Assembly (NCBI GenBank): GCA_022562795.1
Contig: JADFOP010000040.1
Location: 1-18,894, forward strand
DNA: 18,894 bases
Direction: 5' to 3'
From: Nitrospinota bacterium
GTDB taxonomy: Bacteria; JADFOP01
Below are positions 5,315 through 13,414 of this stretch, piece by piece (within the stretch, counting starts at the first letter, position 1; every line of letters begins with the position of its first letter). A program made the translations under genes and the position numbers. The notes under the pieces are model-generated. The model was not told the origin of the DNA. It ran no database searches and worked only from the letters and a program-made list of their open reading frames with translations.

Positions 5315-6826
5315 GTGAAGGTCCAGGTAACGGCCGGGAAACTCATTGACGTTAGGACCGACGCTCTCGGCGTCTGTCTCTTTCAAGGAGCGAAGCGGCC
5401 CGAGGGCGATCTAGCCGCGCTCGACAAAGCCCTTGGGGGCCTCATCGCCCGCCTCCTTAGGGATGGCGACTTCGAGGGCAAGGCCGCCCAGACCGCGCTC
5501 CTTTACCCGTCGGCCCCGGTTCGAGCCAAGCGGCTCTGTCTCGTCGGCCTGGGAAAGCGTGAGGAGTTCACGCTCGAAGGCTTCCGGAAGGCCGTCGGCA
5601 TCCTTGCCAAGCTCGCCCGACGTGTGACAGCCCGCTCGCTCGCAGTGAGCATACACGCGGCCGAGGCCCTCGAGGAGACCCGCGCCGATGCCGCACGGGC
5701 GGCCGTCGAGGCGGCGATTCTGGCCACTTACTCCTTCGACGAATACAAGACCGACGGCGACAAGGTCAAAAAGCCCCTGGCGAACATCACCGTCGTCTCT
5801 CCCGACCGGCGGGGTCTGAAAGCCATCCGGGCCGCGGCTGCCGAGGGACGCACGATCGCCGAGGCGACCTGCTTCGCCCGCCGGCTGGTGGACCTGCCTG
5901 GAAACACCCACACGCCGACATACCTCGCCCGCGAGGCCCGCGCCATCGCCCGCTCCAGCCAGAAGCTCAAGGTTCGCGTCCTCGGCCGCGCAGATATGGA
6001 GCGGCTTAAGATGGGCGCCCTGCTGGGGGTCGCCAAGGGCAGCTCAGAGCCGCCCCGGTTCATCATCCTGGAATATAAGGGCGGTCGAGCCCGCGAGGCG
6101 CCCGTCGTGCTCGTCGGAAAAGCGGTGACCTTCGACTCGGGAGGCATCTCCATCAAGCCCTCTCAGGCAATGGAGGAGATGAAACGCGACATGGCCGGCG
6201 GGGCGGCGGTAATGGGGGCCCTCAAGGCGATCTCGGCGCTCAAGCTGCCGATTAACGTCGTCGGGCTCATCCCGGCCACAGAGAACCTCCCGAGCGGGAC
6301 GGCCCTCAAGCCGGGCGACATCATCACGACCTCGAGCGGAAAGACCATCGAGATTCTCAACACCGACGCCGAGGGACGCCTCATCCTGGCCGACGCGCTT
6401 ACCTACGCCAAGCGGTACAAGCCGGCCGCGTGCGTGGACCTGGCGACCCTCACGGGGGCCTGCGAGGTCGCCCTCGGCAAGCACTGCGCGGGGCTGATGG
6501 GGACCGACGAGGCCCTCATCGACGAAGTGAGGGACGCCGGCGAGGCCTGCGGGGAGCGGGTATGGCCCCTGCCCCTTTGGCCCGAGTACCACGAGCAGAT
6601 CAAGTCGGACGTGGCCGACGTGAAAAACATCGGCGGCCGTGGCGGCGGGGCCATCACCGCCGCCGCCCTGCTGGCTAAGTTCGCCGAGGGCTACCCATGG
6701 GCGCACCTCGACATCGCCGGGACGGCCTGGGTGACCACGGAGCTCCCCTACACCCCCAAGGGAGCCACGGGCTACGGCGTCCGACTCTTGGTGGAGTTCC
6801 TCAAGCGGCGGGCCGAGGCGGCGTAA
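5315..6826 (+). CDS. pepA: Leucyl aminopeptidase (M17 family, cytosolic)
   Basis: A metal-dependent exopeptidase that removes N-terminal residues in late protein turnover, normally a hexamer with two metal ions per subunit. The 503-aa length is typical. All metal and catalytic residues are visible: K269, D274, K281, D292, then D351, E353 and R355 in the family signature NTDAEGRL. These are each one lower than the E. coli PepA positions. The N-terminal part (about 1-165) is the variable macro-like domain and the catalytic domain follows. The start is GTG 5315, with a near-perfect AAGGAGGT 5 bases upstream. E. coli PepA also binds DNA, but nothing here shows that role. Confidence 0.97.
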   Translation: MKVQVTAGKLIDVRTDALGVCLFQGAKRPEGDLAALDKALGGLIARLLRDGDFEGKAAQTALLYPSAPVRAKRLCLVGLGKREEFTLEGFRKAVGILAKLARRVTARSLAVSIHAAEALEETRADAARAAVEAAILATYSFDEYKTDGDKVKKPLANITVVSPDRRGLKAIRAAAAEGRTIAEATCFARRLVDLPGNTHTPTYLAREARAIARSSQKLKVRVLGRADMERLKMGALLGVAKGSSEPPRFIILEYKGGRAREAPVVLVGKAVTFDSGGISIKPSQAMEEMKRDMAGGAAVMGALKAISALKLPINVVGLIPATENLPSGTALKPGDIITTSSGKTIEILNTDAEGRLILADALTYAKRYKPAACVDLATLTGACEVALGKHCAGLMGTDEALIDEVRDAGEACGERVWPLPLWPEYHEQIKSDVADVKNIGGRGGGAITAAALLAKFAEGYPWAHLDIAGTAWVTTELPYTPKGATGYGVRLLVEFLKRRAEAA

Positions 6827-6869
6827 ATCACGCTAGAGGGAGATTCTACCCCAGCTATGGTCGGGGTCA

Positions 6870-6898
6870 TTGACAGACGGGTCTCCCTGGCGCATATT
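6870..6898 (+). promoter_or_regulatory. Possible promoter for nfu
   Basis: TTGACA at 6870-6875 is followed 17 bases later by CATATT (6893-6898). A further TATACT at 6985-6990 lies closer to the gene but has no good -35. The pepA-nfu gap also holds the third CCGCCTAAGGCGG repeat. Confidence 0.35.
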
Positions 6899-6936
6899 AG
6901 GGTTGATATATTCAAATTGAGGAGCAAGCGAGCCGG

Positions 6937-6949
6937 CCGCCTAAGGCGG
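6937..6949. repeat. Third copy of CCGCCTAAGGCGG
   Basis: This 13-base near-palindrome is identical to the core at 4194-4206 and differs at one base from 4115-4127. All three lie between genes. Confidence 0.6.
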
Positions 6950-7015
6950 GAATCGACGCGCTGCCTAGCAAAGACGCAATCAATTATACTGTTTTTTTGA
7001 GCGAGGAGGTAGAGG

Positions 7016-7246
7016 ATGGCAGAAAACATTCGTGATCAGGTGGAGCAGGTTCTCGATAAGATTCGACCCGCGGTCATGATGGACGGCGGCAACATTGAGC
7101 TCGTCGACGTGATTGAAGGGGTCGTGACCGTTCGCCTCTTGGGGGCATGCCACGGCTGCCCCTCCTCCACGGCGACGCTCCAGTTCGGGATAGAGCAGGC
7201 ATTGAAGGACAATATCCCCGAAGTGGAGCGGCTAGTCGCCGTCTGA
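7016..7246 (+). CDS. NifU C-terminal-like (Nfu) Fe-S cluster scaffold
   Basis: A 76-aa protein consisting only of the Nfu domain. It has the usual opening VLDKIRPAVMMDGGNIELVD and the cluster-binding pair C45-x2-C48 in GACHGCPSSTATL. Nfu proteins bind a [4Fe-4S] cluster between two subunits and pass it to client proteins. No N-terminal U-type or A-type domain is attached, so it is the short stand-alone form. GAGGAGGT at 7003-7010 lies 5 bases before the ATG. A strong hairpin follows the gene. Clients in this window could include the radical SAM proteins, but there is no direct link. Confidence 0.93.
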   Translation: MAENIRDQVEQVLDKIRPAVMMDGGNIELVDVIEGVVTVRLLGACHGCPSSTATLQFGIEQALKDNIPEVERLVAV

Positions 7247-7283
7247 CACTCCCACCACTATATAACCTTCCTTTCGAATAAGC

Positions 7284-7321
7284 GCTGGCCGGGCTCCCCT
7301 TCCAGGGAAAGCCCGGCCAGC
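7284..7321. terminator. Strong hairpin between convergent nfu and rplT
   Basis: GCTGGCCGGGCT at 7284-7295 pairs perfectly with AGCCCGGCCAGC at 7310-7321, with a 14-base loop. It lies 37 bases after the nfu stop and between two converging genes, where a shared terminator is expected. There is no T-run, so this is a likely but not classical terminator. Confidence 0.5.
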
Positions 7322-7344
7322 CAAACCTCTGCGAATTCAATCAT

Positions 7345-7387
7345 TTGTATGCCCACCAGGATGCCTCCCGGGGGGGCGAGCATACAA
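7345..7387. repeat. Inverted repeat downstream of rplT
   Basis: TTGTATGC at 7345-7352 pairs with GCATACAA at 7380-7387, with further GC-rich pairing inside. It lies past the end of rplT, in the convergent gap, and may act as the 3' hairpin of the ribosomal protein transcript. No T-run follows it. Confidence 0.4.
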
Positions 7388-7474
7388 CCACAATTTCCGG
7401 GAATTTCCGAATTATCGCTCTACGGGTTGGTTTTCTGCGAGAGCCAGGAGATGAGGTCTATTGCTTGAGGCGAC

Positions 7475-7834
7475 TTAGGCGGCCAGGGCGGTCTTGGCCC
7501 TGTCGGCAATCTGGCCGAAGGCCTCGGGGTCGTGTACGGCCAGGTCTGCGAGCACTTTGCGATCGAGCGCCACCTCGGCCCGCTTGAGCCCGTGCATGAA
7601 CTCACCGTAGGTGAGGCCGTGCAGGCGGGCCGCGGCGTTGATGCGGATGATCCAAAGACGTCGAAATTGGCGCTTTCGCTGGCGGCGGTCGCGGTAGGCG
7701 TACTTCATCGCCCGCTCGACGGCCTCCCGGGCCCTCTTGTAGCTATTGCGGCGCATCCCGTAGTAGCCCTTGGCCTGCTTGATTATCTTCTTATGTCGGC
7801 GCCGGGTGACCGGCCCGCTGGTGACTCTCGTCAT
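7475..7834 (-). CDS. rplT: Large ribosomal subunit protein L20 (bL20)
   Basis: Binds 23S rRNA early in large-subunit assembly. The 119-aa sequence has the long basic helix with [16 protein letters not shown] and the conserved [19 protein letters not shown]. It begins [13 protein letters not shown]. The length is typical. The start lies 10 bases after rpmI, with GAGG overlapping the rpmI stop, so the two genes are probably translationally coupled. It is the last gene of the thrS-infC-rpmI-rplT group. L20 often represses its own operon, but no operator is identified here. Confidence 0.97.
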   Translation of the reverse strand: MTRVTSGPVTRRRHKKIIKQAKGYYGMRRNSYKRAREAVERAMKYAYRDRRQRKRQFRRLWIIRINAAARLHGLTYGEFMHGLKRAEVALDRKVLADLAVHDPEAFGQIADRAKTALAA

Positions 7835-7844
7835 TGGGGGATCC

Positions 7845-8042
7845 TCAGGCGTAGGGCAGCATGCGGCCGACCCTCTTCTTTTCGGCCTTGCTTACGAGCG
7901 TTGGGCGGCGCAGGGAGCGCTTGCGCCCGGCCGTCTTCTTGGTCATGATGTGGCTGGCGTTGGACTTGCGGCGCTTAAACTTTCCGCTGGCGGTTTTTTT
8001 GAACCGCTTTGCGGCGCCTTTATTTGTCTTTAGCTTGGCCAT
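7845..8042 (-). CDS. rpmI: Large ribosomal subunit protein L35 (bL35)
   Basis: A 65-aa basic protein of the large subunit with the family opening [21 protein letters not shown] and the C-terminal segment RVGRMLPYA. Its position between infC and rplT is the standard bacterial order. The ribosome binding site (GAGGA) is rather far from the ATG. It is separated from infC by 120 bases that hold a promoter, so rpmI-rplT can be made apart from thrS-infC. Confidence 0.97.
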   Translation of the reverse strand: MAKLKTNKGAAKRFKKTASGKFKRRKSNASHIMTKKTAGRKRSLRRPTLVSKAEKKRVGRMLPYA

Positions 8043-8078
8043 TGAGATCCATCCTCGACCCCTAACACTGAAGGCGCA

Positions 8079-8107
8079 TCTATACCAGAGAGGCAGGTAA
8101 AAGGCAA
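8079..8107 (-). promoter_or_regulatory. Internal promoter for rpmI-rplT
   Basis: On the minus strand TTGCCT (8107-8102) and TATAGA (8084-8079) are separated by exactly 17 bases. The site lies between infC and rpmI and would give a leader of roughly 30 nt. Confidence 0.5.
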
Positions 8108-8162
8108 GGAAAATTCGTCCGGCCAGGCTCTTCCTTATGACGCGGTGGGCTCGTAGGGCCGT

Positions 8163-8681
8163 TCAGGAGGAGGACCTGGGAACCAGGACCATGGACATGA
8201 CGCGCCCCTCCCGCGTCGGGACCTGCTCTACCTGGCCCAGGTCGTTGACCTCTTCGGCCACCCGGTCGAGGATCGCCCTGCCCCGTTCGGGATGGTCCAT
8301 CTCGCGGCCCCGAAACCTGATAGTGACCTTCGCCTTGTTCCCGTCGGTGAGGAAGCGTCTGACGTGGCGGACCTTAAACTGGTAGTCGTGCTCGTCGGTC
8401 TTGGGCCTAAGCTTGACCTCTTTGACCTGGATGGTGTGTTGCTTGCGCCGGGCTTCCTGGGACCGCTTGGCCTGCTGGTACTTCCATCGGCCGTAATCCA
8501 TAACCTTGCAGACCGGCGGATTGCCGTCGGGGGAGACCTCCACCAGGTCGAGGCCGCTATCCTCTGCCACCTGCAGAGCCTCTTCGAGGGGCACGACCCC
8601 TACATGGTTGCCCTCGGGGTCTACGAGGCGAACCTCATTGACCCTGATCATCTCGTTTACCCGTAATCGCTTCTTGCTAAT
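8163..8681 (-). CDS. infC: Translation initiation factor IF-3, predicted AUU start
   Basis: Binds the 30S subunit, prevents 50S joining and checks start-codon pairing. The canonical N-terminal pattern RVNE-x-IRVNEVRL is visible only if translation starts upstream of ATG 8651. An in-frame ATT at 8681-8679 gives I(M)SKKRLRVNEMIRVNEVRLVD, 172 aa, the usual length. AAGGAGG (8693-8687) lies 5 bases before it. An AUU start is a known hallmark of infC that lets IF-3 repress its own synthesis. The ATG start would delete ten conserved residues and has no comparable ribosome binding site. The gene begins 15 bases after the thrS stop. Confidence 0.95.
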   Translation of the reverse strand: MSKKRLRVNEMIRVNEVRLVDPEGNHVGVVPLEEALQVAEDSGLDLVEVSPDGNPPVCKVMDYGRWKYQQAKRSQEARRKQHTIQVKEVKLRPKTDEHDYQFKVRHVRRFLTDGNKAKVTIRFRGREMDHPERGRAILDRVAEEVNDLGQVEQVPTREGRVMSMVLVPRSSS

Positions 8682-8696
8682 AACTCCCTCCTTCTT

Positions 8697-10646
8697 CTAG
8701 GCCTCCTCAAGGAGGCTCGTTAGACTGCGCGAGGTGGCCTCCTTACGGAGGACGTCCGTAAGGCGCTCCAACTCCATGCCCCGAATGTCCGCGCCTCCGC
8801 GGGTGCGGACCGAAACTGTCCGTTCACTGACTTCCTGGTTGCCTACTATGGCCATGTAGGGAATCTTCTCCACCTGGGCTTCGCGGACCTTGTAGCCGAT
8901 CTTCTCGTTGCGCAGGTCCGCCTCGGCCCGAAGCCCCTCCGCTTTGAAAGCAGCCACAAGCTCACGAGCGTAGGCCTGCTGGGCGTCGGTGATGGTCATG
9001 ACGCGTACCTGGACGGGCGCGAGCCACACCGGGAAGGCTCCGGCGTAGTGTTCCACGAGCCCCCCGACGAAGCGCTCCATGCTGCCGAGCACCGTGCGGT
9101 GGACCATGACCACGTGGTGGTGGGCCCCGTCGGGGCCGACGTAGGTTATGTTGAACCTCTTGGGCAGGTTGAAGTCTAACTGGATGGTCGGGCCCTGCCA
9201 GCCCCGGCCCAAAGCGTCGAGCATCTTGATATCTATCTTAGGCCCGTAGAAGACGGCTTCGCCCTCTTGGCGCACGGCTTCGAGGCCCTTGGCGGCAAGG
9301 GCCTTGGCCAGCGCCTCCTCGGCCATGGCCCACTCGTCTTCACCTCCGGCATACTTCTCCGGCTCAAGAGGGTCGCGAAGGCCGAGGGTCAGCTCGAAGT
9401 CCTCGTAGCCGAAGGTCGCGAGCATGAATTGGGCGAGGTCGATGACCCCGAGGACCTCGTCGGCTAGCTGATCGGGCGTGCAGAAGATGTGAGCATCGTC
9501 TTGGGTAAATCCCCGGACCCGGAGCATCCCGTGGAGGGTGCCGCTTCGCTCGTAGCGGTAGACGGTGCCCATCTCGGCGTAGCGGATGGGCAGCTCCCGG
9601 TAGCTTCTCAGCTTAGTCTGGTAAATCATGATGTGGCCGGGGCAGTTCATGGGTTTGACGACGTATTCGTCCTCGTCGATGTTCAGGACGTACATGTTTT
9701 CGCGGTAGAAGTCGTAGTGGCCGCTGGTGCGGAAGACCCGGTCGCGGACGATGTGGGGGATGGAAACCAGATCGTAGCCGCGCCGTGTGTGCTCGTCCTC
9801 CCAGAAGCGCTCGATGACCTTCCTGATGATCGTCCCCTTGGGGTGCCAGTAGATGAACCCTCCCCCGGCCTCATCATGGATACTGTAGAGGTCGAGTTGC
9901 CGGCCTAGCACGCGGTGGTCTCGCTTGCGGGCCTCCTCGAGCGCCGCCAGGTGGGCCTCCAGGGCCTCAGCCGTGGGGAAAGAGGTGCCGTAGATGCGCT
10001 GGAGCATCTTATTGTCCTCGAGGCCCCGCCAGTAGGCCCCGGCTACAGACAATAGCTTGATGGCCTTGATGGCGCCGGTCGAGGGCACGTGGGGCCCACG
10101 GCAGAGGTCGACGAACTCCCCCTGCCTATAGATGGTGACAGTGGGCTCGTCGATCTCTTCGAGAATCTCCACTTTGTAGCCCTCGCCTAATTGCCGGAAC
10201 ATCTCGATCGCCTTCGGGCGGTCCATCACCTCCCGGAACACCGGAATGTCCTCGGCGATGATTTTGCGCATTTCGGCCTCGATGGCCTCCAGGTCCTCCG
10301 GTGTGAAGGGCTCCTCCCGGTCGAAATCGTAGTAATAACCGTCCTCAATGGGGGGCCCGATGGAGTAGTGAGCCTTAGGCCAGAGGCGTTTAACGGCCTG
10401 GGCCAGGATGTGGCTCGTTGAGTGGCGGTAGGCCTCGGCCCCCTCGGGGTCATCGAAGGTCACTACGCTTACGGAGGCCGGCTCCTCAAGGGAGATGGAA
10501 AGGTCCACCAGTGAACCGTTGACCTTGGCGGCCAACGCATCAGGCAGGGCCGCGGGGTAGTGGGCCTCCAAGGCCTCGGCAACCGTTGTGCCGGCCTGCA
10601 CGGAGGCGTTAGAGCCGTCGGGAAAAGCGACAACAATCTCAGCCAT
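8697..10646 (-). CDS. thrS: Threonine-tRNA ligase
   Basis: Charges tRNA-Thr with threonine. The 649-aa protein has an N-terminal TGS domain (about 1-62), the second editing domain with H75, H79, C182 and H186 that clears mis-attached serine, and a class II catalytic core. Catalytic zinc ligands are C335 (MNCPGH), H386 and H516 (VHRTVLGSMERF, motif 3). Motif 2 is YRYERSGTLHG. A C-terminal anticodon-binding domain follows. I prefer ATG 10646, giving MAEIVVAFPDGS as in the family, over GTG 10661, which sits 6 bases after a T-run and has no ribosome binding site. An intrinsic terminator just upstream suggests attenuation. infC follows within 15 bases. Confidence 0.97.
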   Translation of the reverse strand: MAEIVVAFPDGSNASVQAGTTVAEALEAHYPAALPDALAAKVNGSLVDLSISLEEPASVSVVTFDDPEGAEAYRHSTSHILAQAVKRLWPKAHYSIGPPIEDGYYYDFDREEPFTPEDLEAIEAEMRKIIAEDIPVFREVMDRPKAIEMFRQLGEGYKVEILEEIDEPTVTIYRQGEFVDLCRGPHVPSTGAIKAIKLLSVAGAYWRGLEDNKMLQRIYGTSFPTAEALEAHLAALEEARKRDHRVLGRQLDLYSIHDEAGGGFIYWHPKGTIIRKVIERFWEDEHTRRGYDLVSIPHIVRDRVFRTSGHYDFYRENMYVLNIDEDEYVVKPMNCPGHIMIYQTKLRSYRELPIRYAEMGTVYRYERSGTLHGMLRVRGFTQDDAHIFCTPDQLADEVLGVIDLAQFMLATFGYEDFELTLGLRDPLEPEKYAGGEDEWAMAEEALAKALAAKGLEAVRQEGEAVFYGPKIDIKMLDALGRGWQGPTIQLDFNLPKRFNITYVGPDGAHHHVVMVHRTVLGSMERFVGGLVEHYAGAFPVWLAPVQVRVMTITDAQQAYARELVAAFKAEGLRAEADLRNEKIGYKVREAQVEKIPYMAIVGNQEVSERTVSVRTRGGADIRGMELERLTDVLRKEATSRSLTSLLEEA

Positions 10647-10667
10647 TGCGGCAAGACTCACAGAGAG

Positions 10668-10711
10668 AAAAAAACGGCATCATGGATGGCCGCTGGCCGT
10701 CCAAGATGCCG
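10668..10711 (-). terminator. Intrinsic terminator immediately upstream of thrS (possible attenuator)
   Basis: On the minus strand a long hairpin covers 10711-10675: CGGCATC pairs with GATGCCG, and inside it GGACGGCC pairs with GGCCATCC with one mismatch. It is followed at once by seven T residues (10674-10668). This is a classical Rho-independent terminator. It ends about 20 bases before the thrS ATG and about 85 bases after the tRNA-Val gene. It either ends the tRNA transcript or acts as a controllable attenuator for thrS. Confidence 0.75.
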
Positions 10712-10796
10712 CGAGCTTTCGACACCAACCTGCTGGTGAGCGTCAAACTGAGGATACCCTCTCTGAAGGGTCAAAGATGGTACAATTTCTAGAAAA

Positions 10797-10871
10797 TGGT
10801 AGGCACGGGCGGTATCGAACCGCCGACCTCTTGCGTGTCAAGCAAGCGCTCTCCCCCTGAGCTACGCGCCT
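10797..10871 (-). tRNA. tRNA-Val (GAC anticodon)
   Basis: Folds as a full cloverleaf on the minus strand. The acceptor AGGCGCG pairs with CGTGCCT (one G-T), the D arm is GCTC/GAGC, and the anticodon stem CTTGC/GCAAG holds loop TTGACAC. The T arm is GGCGG-TTCGATA-CCGCC. The discriminator A and CCA are encoded. The first acceptor pair is A-T. It lies between the epimerase gene and thrS. Confidence 0.95.
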
Positions 10872-10935
10872 AGCTATCAGGTACGCTCGTACAGAAACTA
10901 CATTATTCATTGACGGGAGAGTTGTCAAGGGAAAA

Positions 10936-11352
10936 TCAGCCACCCTCGGAAGTGGCGGGCTGAAGGATTTCCAAGAGCACCCCTCCGGTGCTCTTGGGAT
11001 GGAGAAAGGCCACCAGGGTGTCGTTTGCGCCCGGCTCGGGCCGCTCGTTGATGAGCCGCACCCCCTTGGACTTGTAATGGTCCAAGGCAGCGGCCACATC
11101 GTCGACCTCGAAGGCGATGTGGTGGATGCCCTCGCCCCGCTTGGCCAGGAACTTCGCCACGCCTCCATCCGGGTTGAGAGGCTCGACGAGCTCGATCTTT
11201 ACATCACCTATAGCGAAGAACGCGACCTTTACCTCAAAGTTATCAAAAACTTCAATGCCGCCCCCGGAAAACCCCAGGACCTCGCTGAAGAGGCGGGAGC
11301 TTGCCTCGACATCTTTGACGGCAATGGCGATGTGGTTGATTTTTTTGAGCAT
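10936..11352 (-). CDS. mce: Methylmalonyl-CoA epimerase
   Basis: Interconverts the S and R forms of methylmalonyl-CoA, linking propionyl-CoA use to the B12-dependent mutase and succinyl-CoA. The 138-aa protein has two VOC-fold halves. Likely metal ligands are H7 (KINHIAIAV), E54 (KIELVEP region), H78 (GIHHIAFEVDD) and E128 (GVLLEIL). The family string LAKRGEGIHHIAFEV is clear. The length is normal. No good ribosome binding site is visible before ATG 11352, and it lies 110 bases after clpX, so co-transcription with clpX is possible but not shown. The mutase genes are not in this window. Confidence 0.9.
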   Translation of the reverse strand: MLKKINHIAIAVKDVEASSRLFSEVLGFSGGGIEVFDNFEVKVAFFAIGDVKIELVEPLNPDGGVAKFLAKRGEGIHHIAFEVDDVAAALDHYKSKGVRLINERPEPGANDTLVAFLHPKSTGGVLLEILQPATSEGG

Positions 11353-11462
11353 CAGCCAAGCACCAGGGGGCTCAATCTCTAATCAAGGGGCCCCAAGGAA
11401 GCCGGGTAAGAGGTGCGGAGCGGGGGGTGTGCATCCCTTGGACAGCGGCGACCGTACCCCCA

Positions 11463-12701
11463 TCAGACCGCCTTTTTTTCATAGATCGTGATGGGATAGG
11501 CGCGCTGCGTTATGACCTCTTCGGATATGACGCACTCCTTGATGTCGGTCAGGCTCGGCAGTTCGTACATGATGTCCAGCATGACCTCTTCGAGAATTGC
11601 CCGCAGGCCACGGGCGCCGGTCTTTCGCTCCAAGGCCTCGCTGGCGGTGGCCCGTATGGCGCTGTCGGTGAAGGAGAGTTGGACGTTCTCGAATTGGAAG
11701 AACTTCTGGTACTGCTTGATGAGAGAGTTCTTGGGCTCGGTGAGAATCCGCTCGAGGTCCACCTCGTCGAGTTCGGCCAGGACTGCTGTTACTGGCAGGC
11801 GGCCGATGAACTCGGGGATGAGGCCGTAGCGGATTAAGTCCGTCGGCTGGACCTGGGCCATAATGTCATCGATCTTCTCAGACTCGGAGGTCTCCTCGGC
11901 CGTTTTGAAACCCATGACCTTCTTACCGACACGGTTCTGAATGATTTTGTCAAGCCCGATAAAAGCCCCCCCGCAGACGAAGAGGATGTCGGTGGTGTCG
12001 ACCTGGACGAACTCCTGGTGGGGATGCTTGCGCCCACCCTGGGGCGGCACGCTGGCGACCGTCCCCTCGATAATCTTAAGCAGGGCCTGCTGGACCCCTT
12101 CACCTGAGACGTCGCGGGTAATTGAGGGATTCTCGCTCTTTAAACTTATTTTATCGATCTCGTCGATGTAGATGATGCCACGCTGGGCGCGGGCCACGTC
12201 GTAGTCGGCCGACTGGAGCAGCTTGAGGATTATGTTCTCCACGTCCTCGCCCACGTAGCCAGCCTCGGTCAAGGTAGTGGCGTCGACGATGGTGAAGGGC
12301 ACCTCCAGGATGCGCGCCAGGGTCTGGGCCAGCAACGTCTTGCCGCTTCCGGTCGGGCCGATGAGGATAATGTTGGATTTCTGGAGCTCTACGTCGTCGG
12401 CCATGCTTCCTGCATCAATGCGTTTGTAGTGGTTGTGTACGGCCACCGAGAGTATTTTCTTGGACTTATCCTGTCCGATGACGTACTCATCCAGGTGGTC
12501 CTTTACCTCTCGCGGCTTGAGAAGGTAGCTGCCCTCGGAGGTCTTGGTCTGAGAGGTCTCCTCGGTGATAATTTCGCCGCACAGCTCGACGCATTCATTG
12601 CATATGTAAACGGTGGGGCCAGCGATAAGTTTTTTTACATCGTCCTGGCTCTTGCCGCAAAATGAACAGCGAAGCGTATCGTCCTGGCTTTCTCTGGCCA
12701 T
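11463..12701 (-). CDS. clpX: ATP-dependent Clp protease, ATP-binding subunit ClpX
   Basis: AAA+ unfoldase that feeds proteins into ClpP. The N-terminal zinc domain has C12, C15, C34 and C37. Walker A GPTGSGKT is at 115-122, Walker B IIYIDE at 176-181, and pore loop GYVG at 148-151. RKHPHQEF lies at about 224-231, and the arginine finger is in PEFIGRLP (R301). Sensor 2 is GARGLR. The ClpP-docking loop reads MGF (263-265) where E. coli has IGF, a conservative change. The length, 412 aa, is normal. It starts 9 bases after clpP, whose stop overlaps the ribosome binding site AGGAAG, so they form one operon. Confidence 0.97.
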   Translation of the reverse strand: MARESQDDTLRCSFCGKSQDDVKKLIAGPTVYICNECVELCGEIITEETSQTKTSEGSYLLKPREVKDHLDEYVIGQDKSKKILSVAVHNHYKRIDAGSMADDVELQKSNIILIGPTGSGKTLLAQTLARILEVPFTIVDATTLTEAGYVGEDVENIILKLLQSADYDVARAQRGIIYIDEIDKISLKSENPSITRDVSGEGVQQALLKIIEGTVASVPPQGGRKHPHQEFVQVDTTDILFVCGGAFIGLDKIIQNRVGKKVMGFKTAEETSESEKIDDIMAQVQPTDLIRYGLIPEFIGRLPVTAVLAELDEVDLERILTEPKNSLIKQYQKFFQFENVQLSFTDSAIRATASEALERKTGARGLRAILEEVMLDIMYELPSLTDIKECVISEEVITQRAYPITIYEKKAV

Positions 12702-12710
12702 TATTGCTTC

Positions 12711-13358
12711 CTACCCCTTAGGGGATTTGTCGCCCTTTTCGTTGGACTCGGCGGCCTCAGCGCCGGGCTCGCCGCCGTCCTTGGAGGCGATTACTTCGTC
12801 GATGATGCCGTATTCTTTGGCCTCCTCGCCCGACATGAAGAAGTCCCGGTCTGTGTCTTGCTTGATGGCCTCCACGTCCTTGCCGGTGTGGAGGGCGAGA
12901 ATTTTACTCAGGGTCTCCTTCATCAGGAGAATCTCGCGTGCCTGGATGTCGATGTCGGTGGCCTGGCCTCGGAAGGCGCCGGCCGGCTGGTGCAGCATGA
13001 TGCGGGCGTGGGGTAGTGCGAAGCGCTTACCTTTGGCGCCGGCTGACAGAAGGAGCGCCCCCATGCTGGAAGCCTGCCCGACGCAGATGGTGGAGACATC
13101 GGACTTAATATACTGCATGGTGTCGTATACGGCGAGCCCGCTGGTGACGATGCCTCCAGGCGAATTGATGTAGAGGTAGACGTCTTGGGCCGGCTCATCG
13201 GCCTCGAGGAACAGTAGTTGAGCGATGACGAGGCTGGAGATGAGGTCGTCGATGGCGCTGCCTATGAAGATGATCCGGTCTTTGAGGAGCCGCGAGTATA
13301 TGTCATAGGCCCGCTCTCCCCGCTGGGTCTGTTCCACAACTATGGGCACCAGTGGCAC
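12711..13358 (-). CDS. clpP: ATP-dependent Clp protease, proteolytic subunit ClpP
   Basis: Serine protease that forms a double heptameric barrel and degrades proteins delivered by ClpX. The catalytic triad is S98 (GQASSMGA), H123 (IMLHQP) and D172 (DTDRDFFMS), the same numbers as in well-studied ClpP enzymes. The N-terminal [25 protein letters not shown] is typical. The start is GTG 13358, with AGGAG 8 bases before it. The C-terminal tail after about residue 195 is charged and longer than usual ([21 protein letters not shown]). It lies between tig and clpX in the standard order. Confidence 0.97.
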   Translation of the reverse strand: MPLVPIVVEQTQRGERAYDIYSRLLKDRIIFIGSAIDDLISSLVIAQLLFLEADEPAQDVYLYINSPGGIVTSGLAVYDTMQYIKSDVSTICVGQASSMGALLLSAGAKGKRFALPHARIMLHQPAGAFRGQATDIDIQAREILLMKETLSKILALHTGKDVEAIKQDTDRDFFMSGEEAKEYGIIDEVIASKDGGEPGAEAAESNEKGDKSPKG

Positions 13359-13414
13359 GAAGCGCTCTCCTGTCCGTTGTTTCTCTACTGAATCCGTTTA
13401 ACTAGTATATCATA

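Noticed and set aside
6044-6706. 220-aa minus-strand frame inside pepA
   Set aside because: Antisense shadow of the catalytic domain of pepA, without motif.
10661-10796. T-box riboswitch upstream of thrS
   Set aside because: The tRNA-to-thrS gap is too short, and the AGGGTGGNACCGCG consensus is absent; only the terminator is supported.
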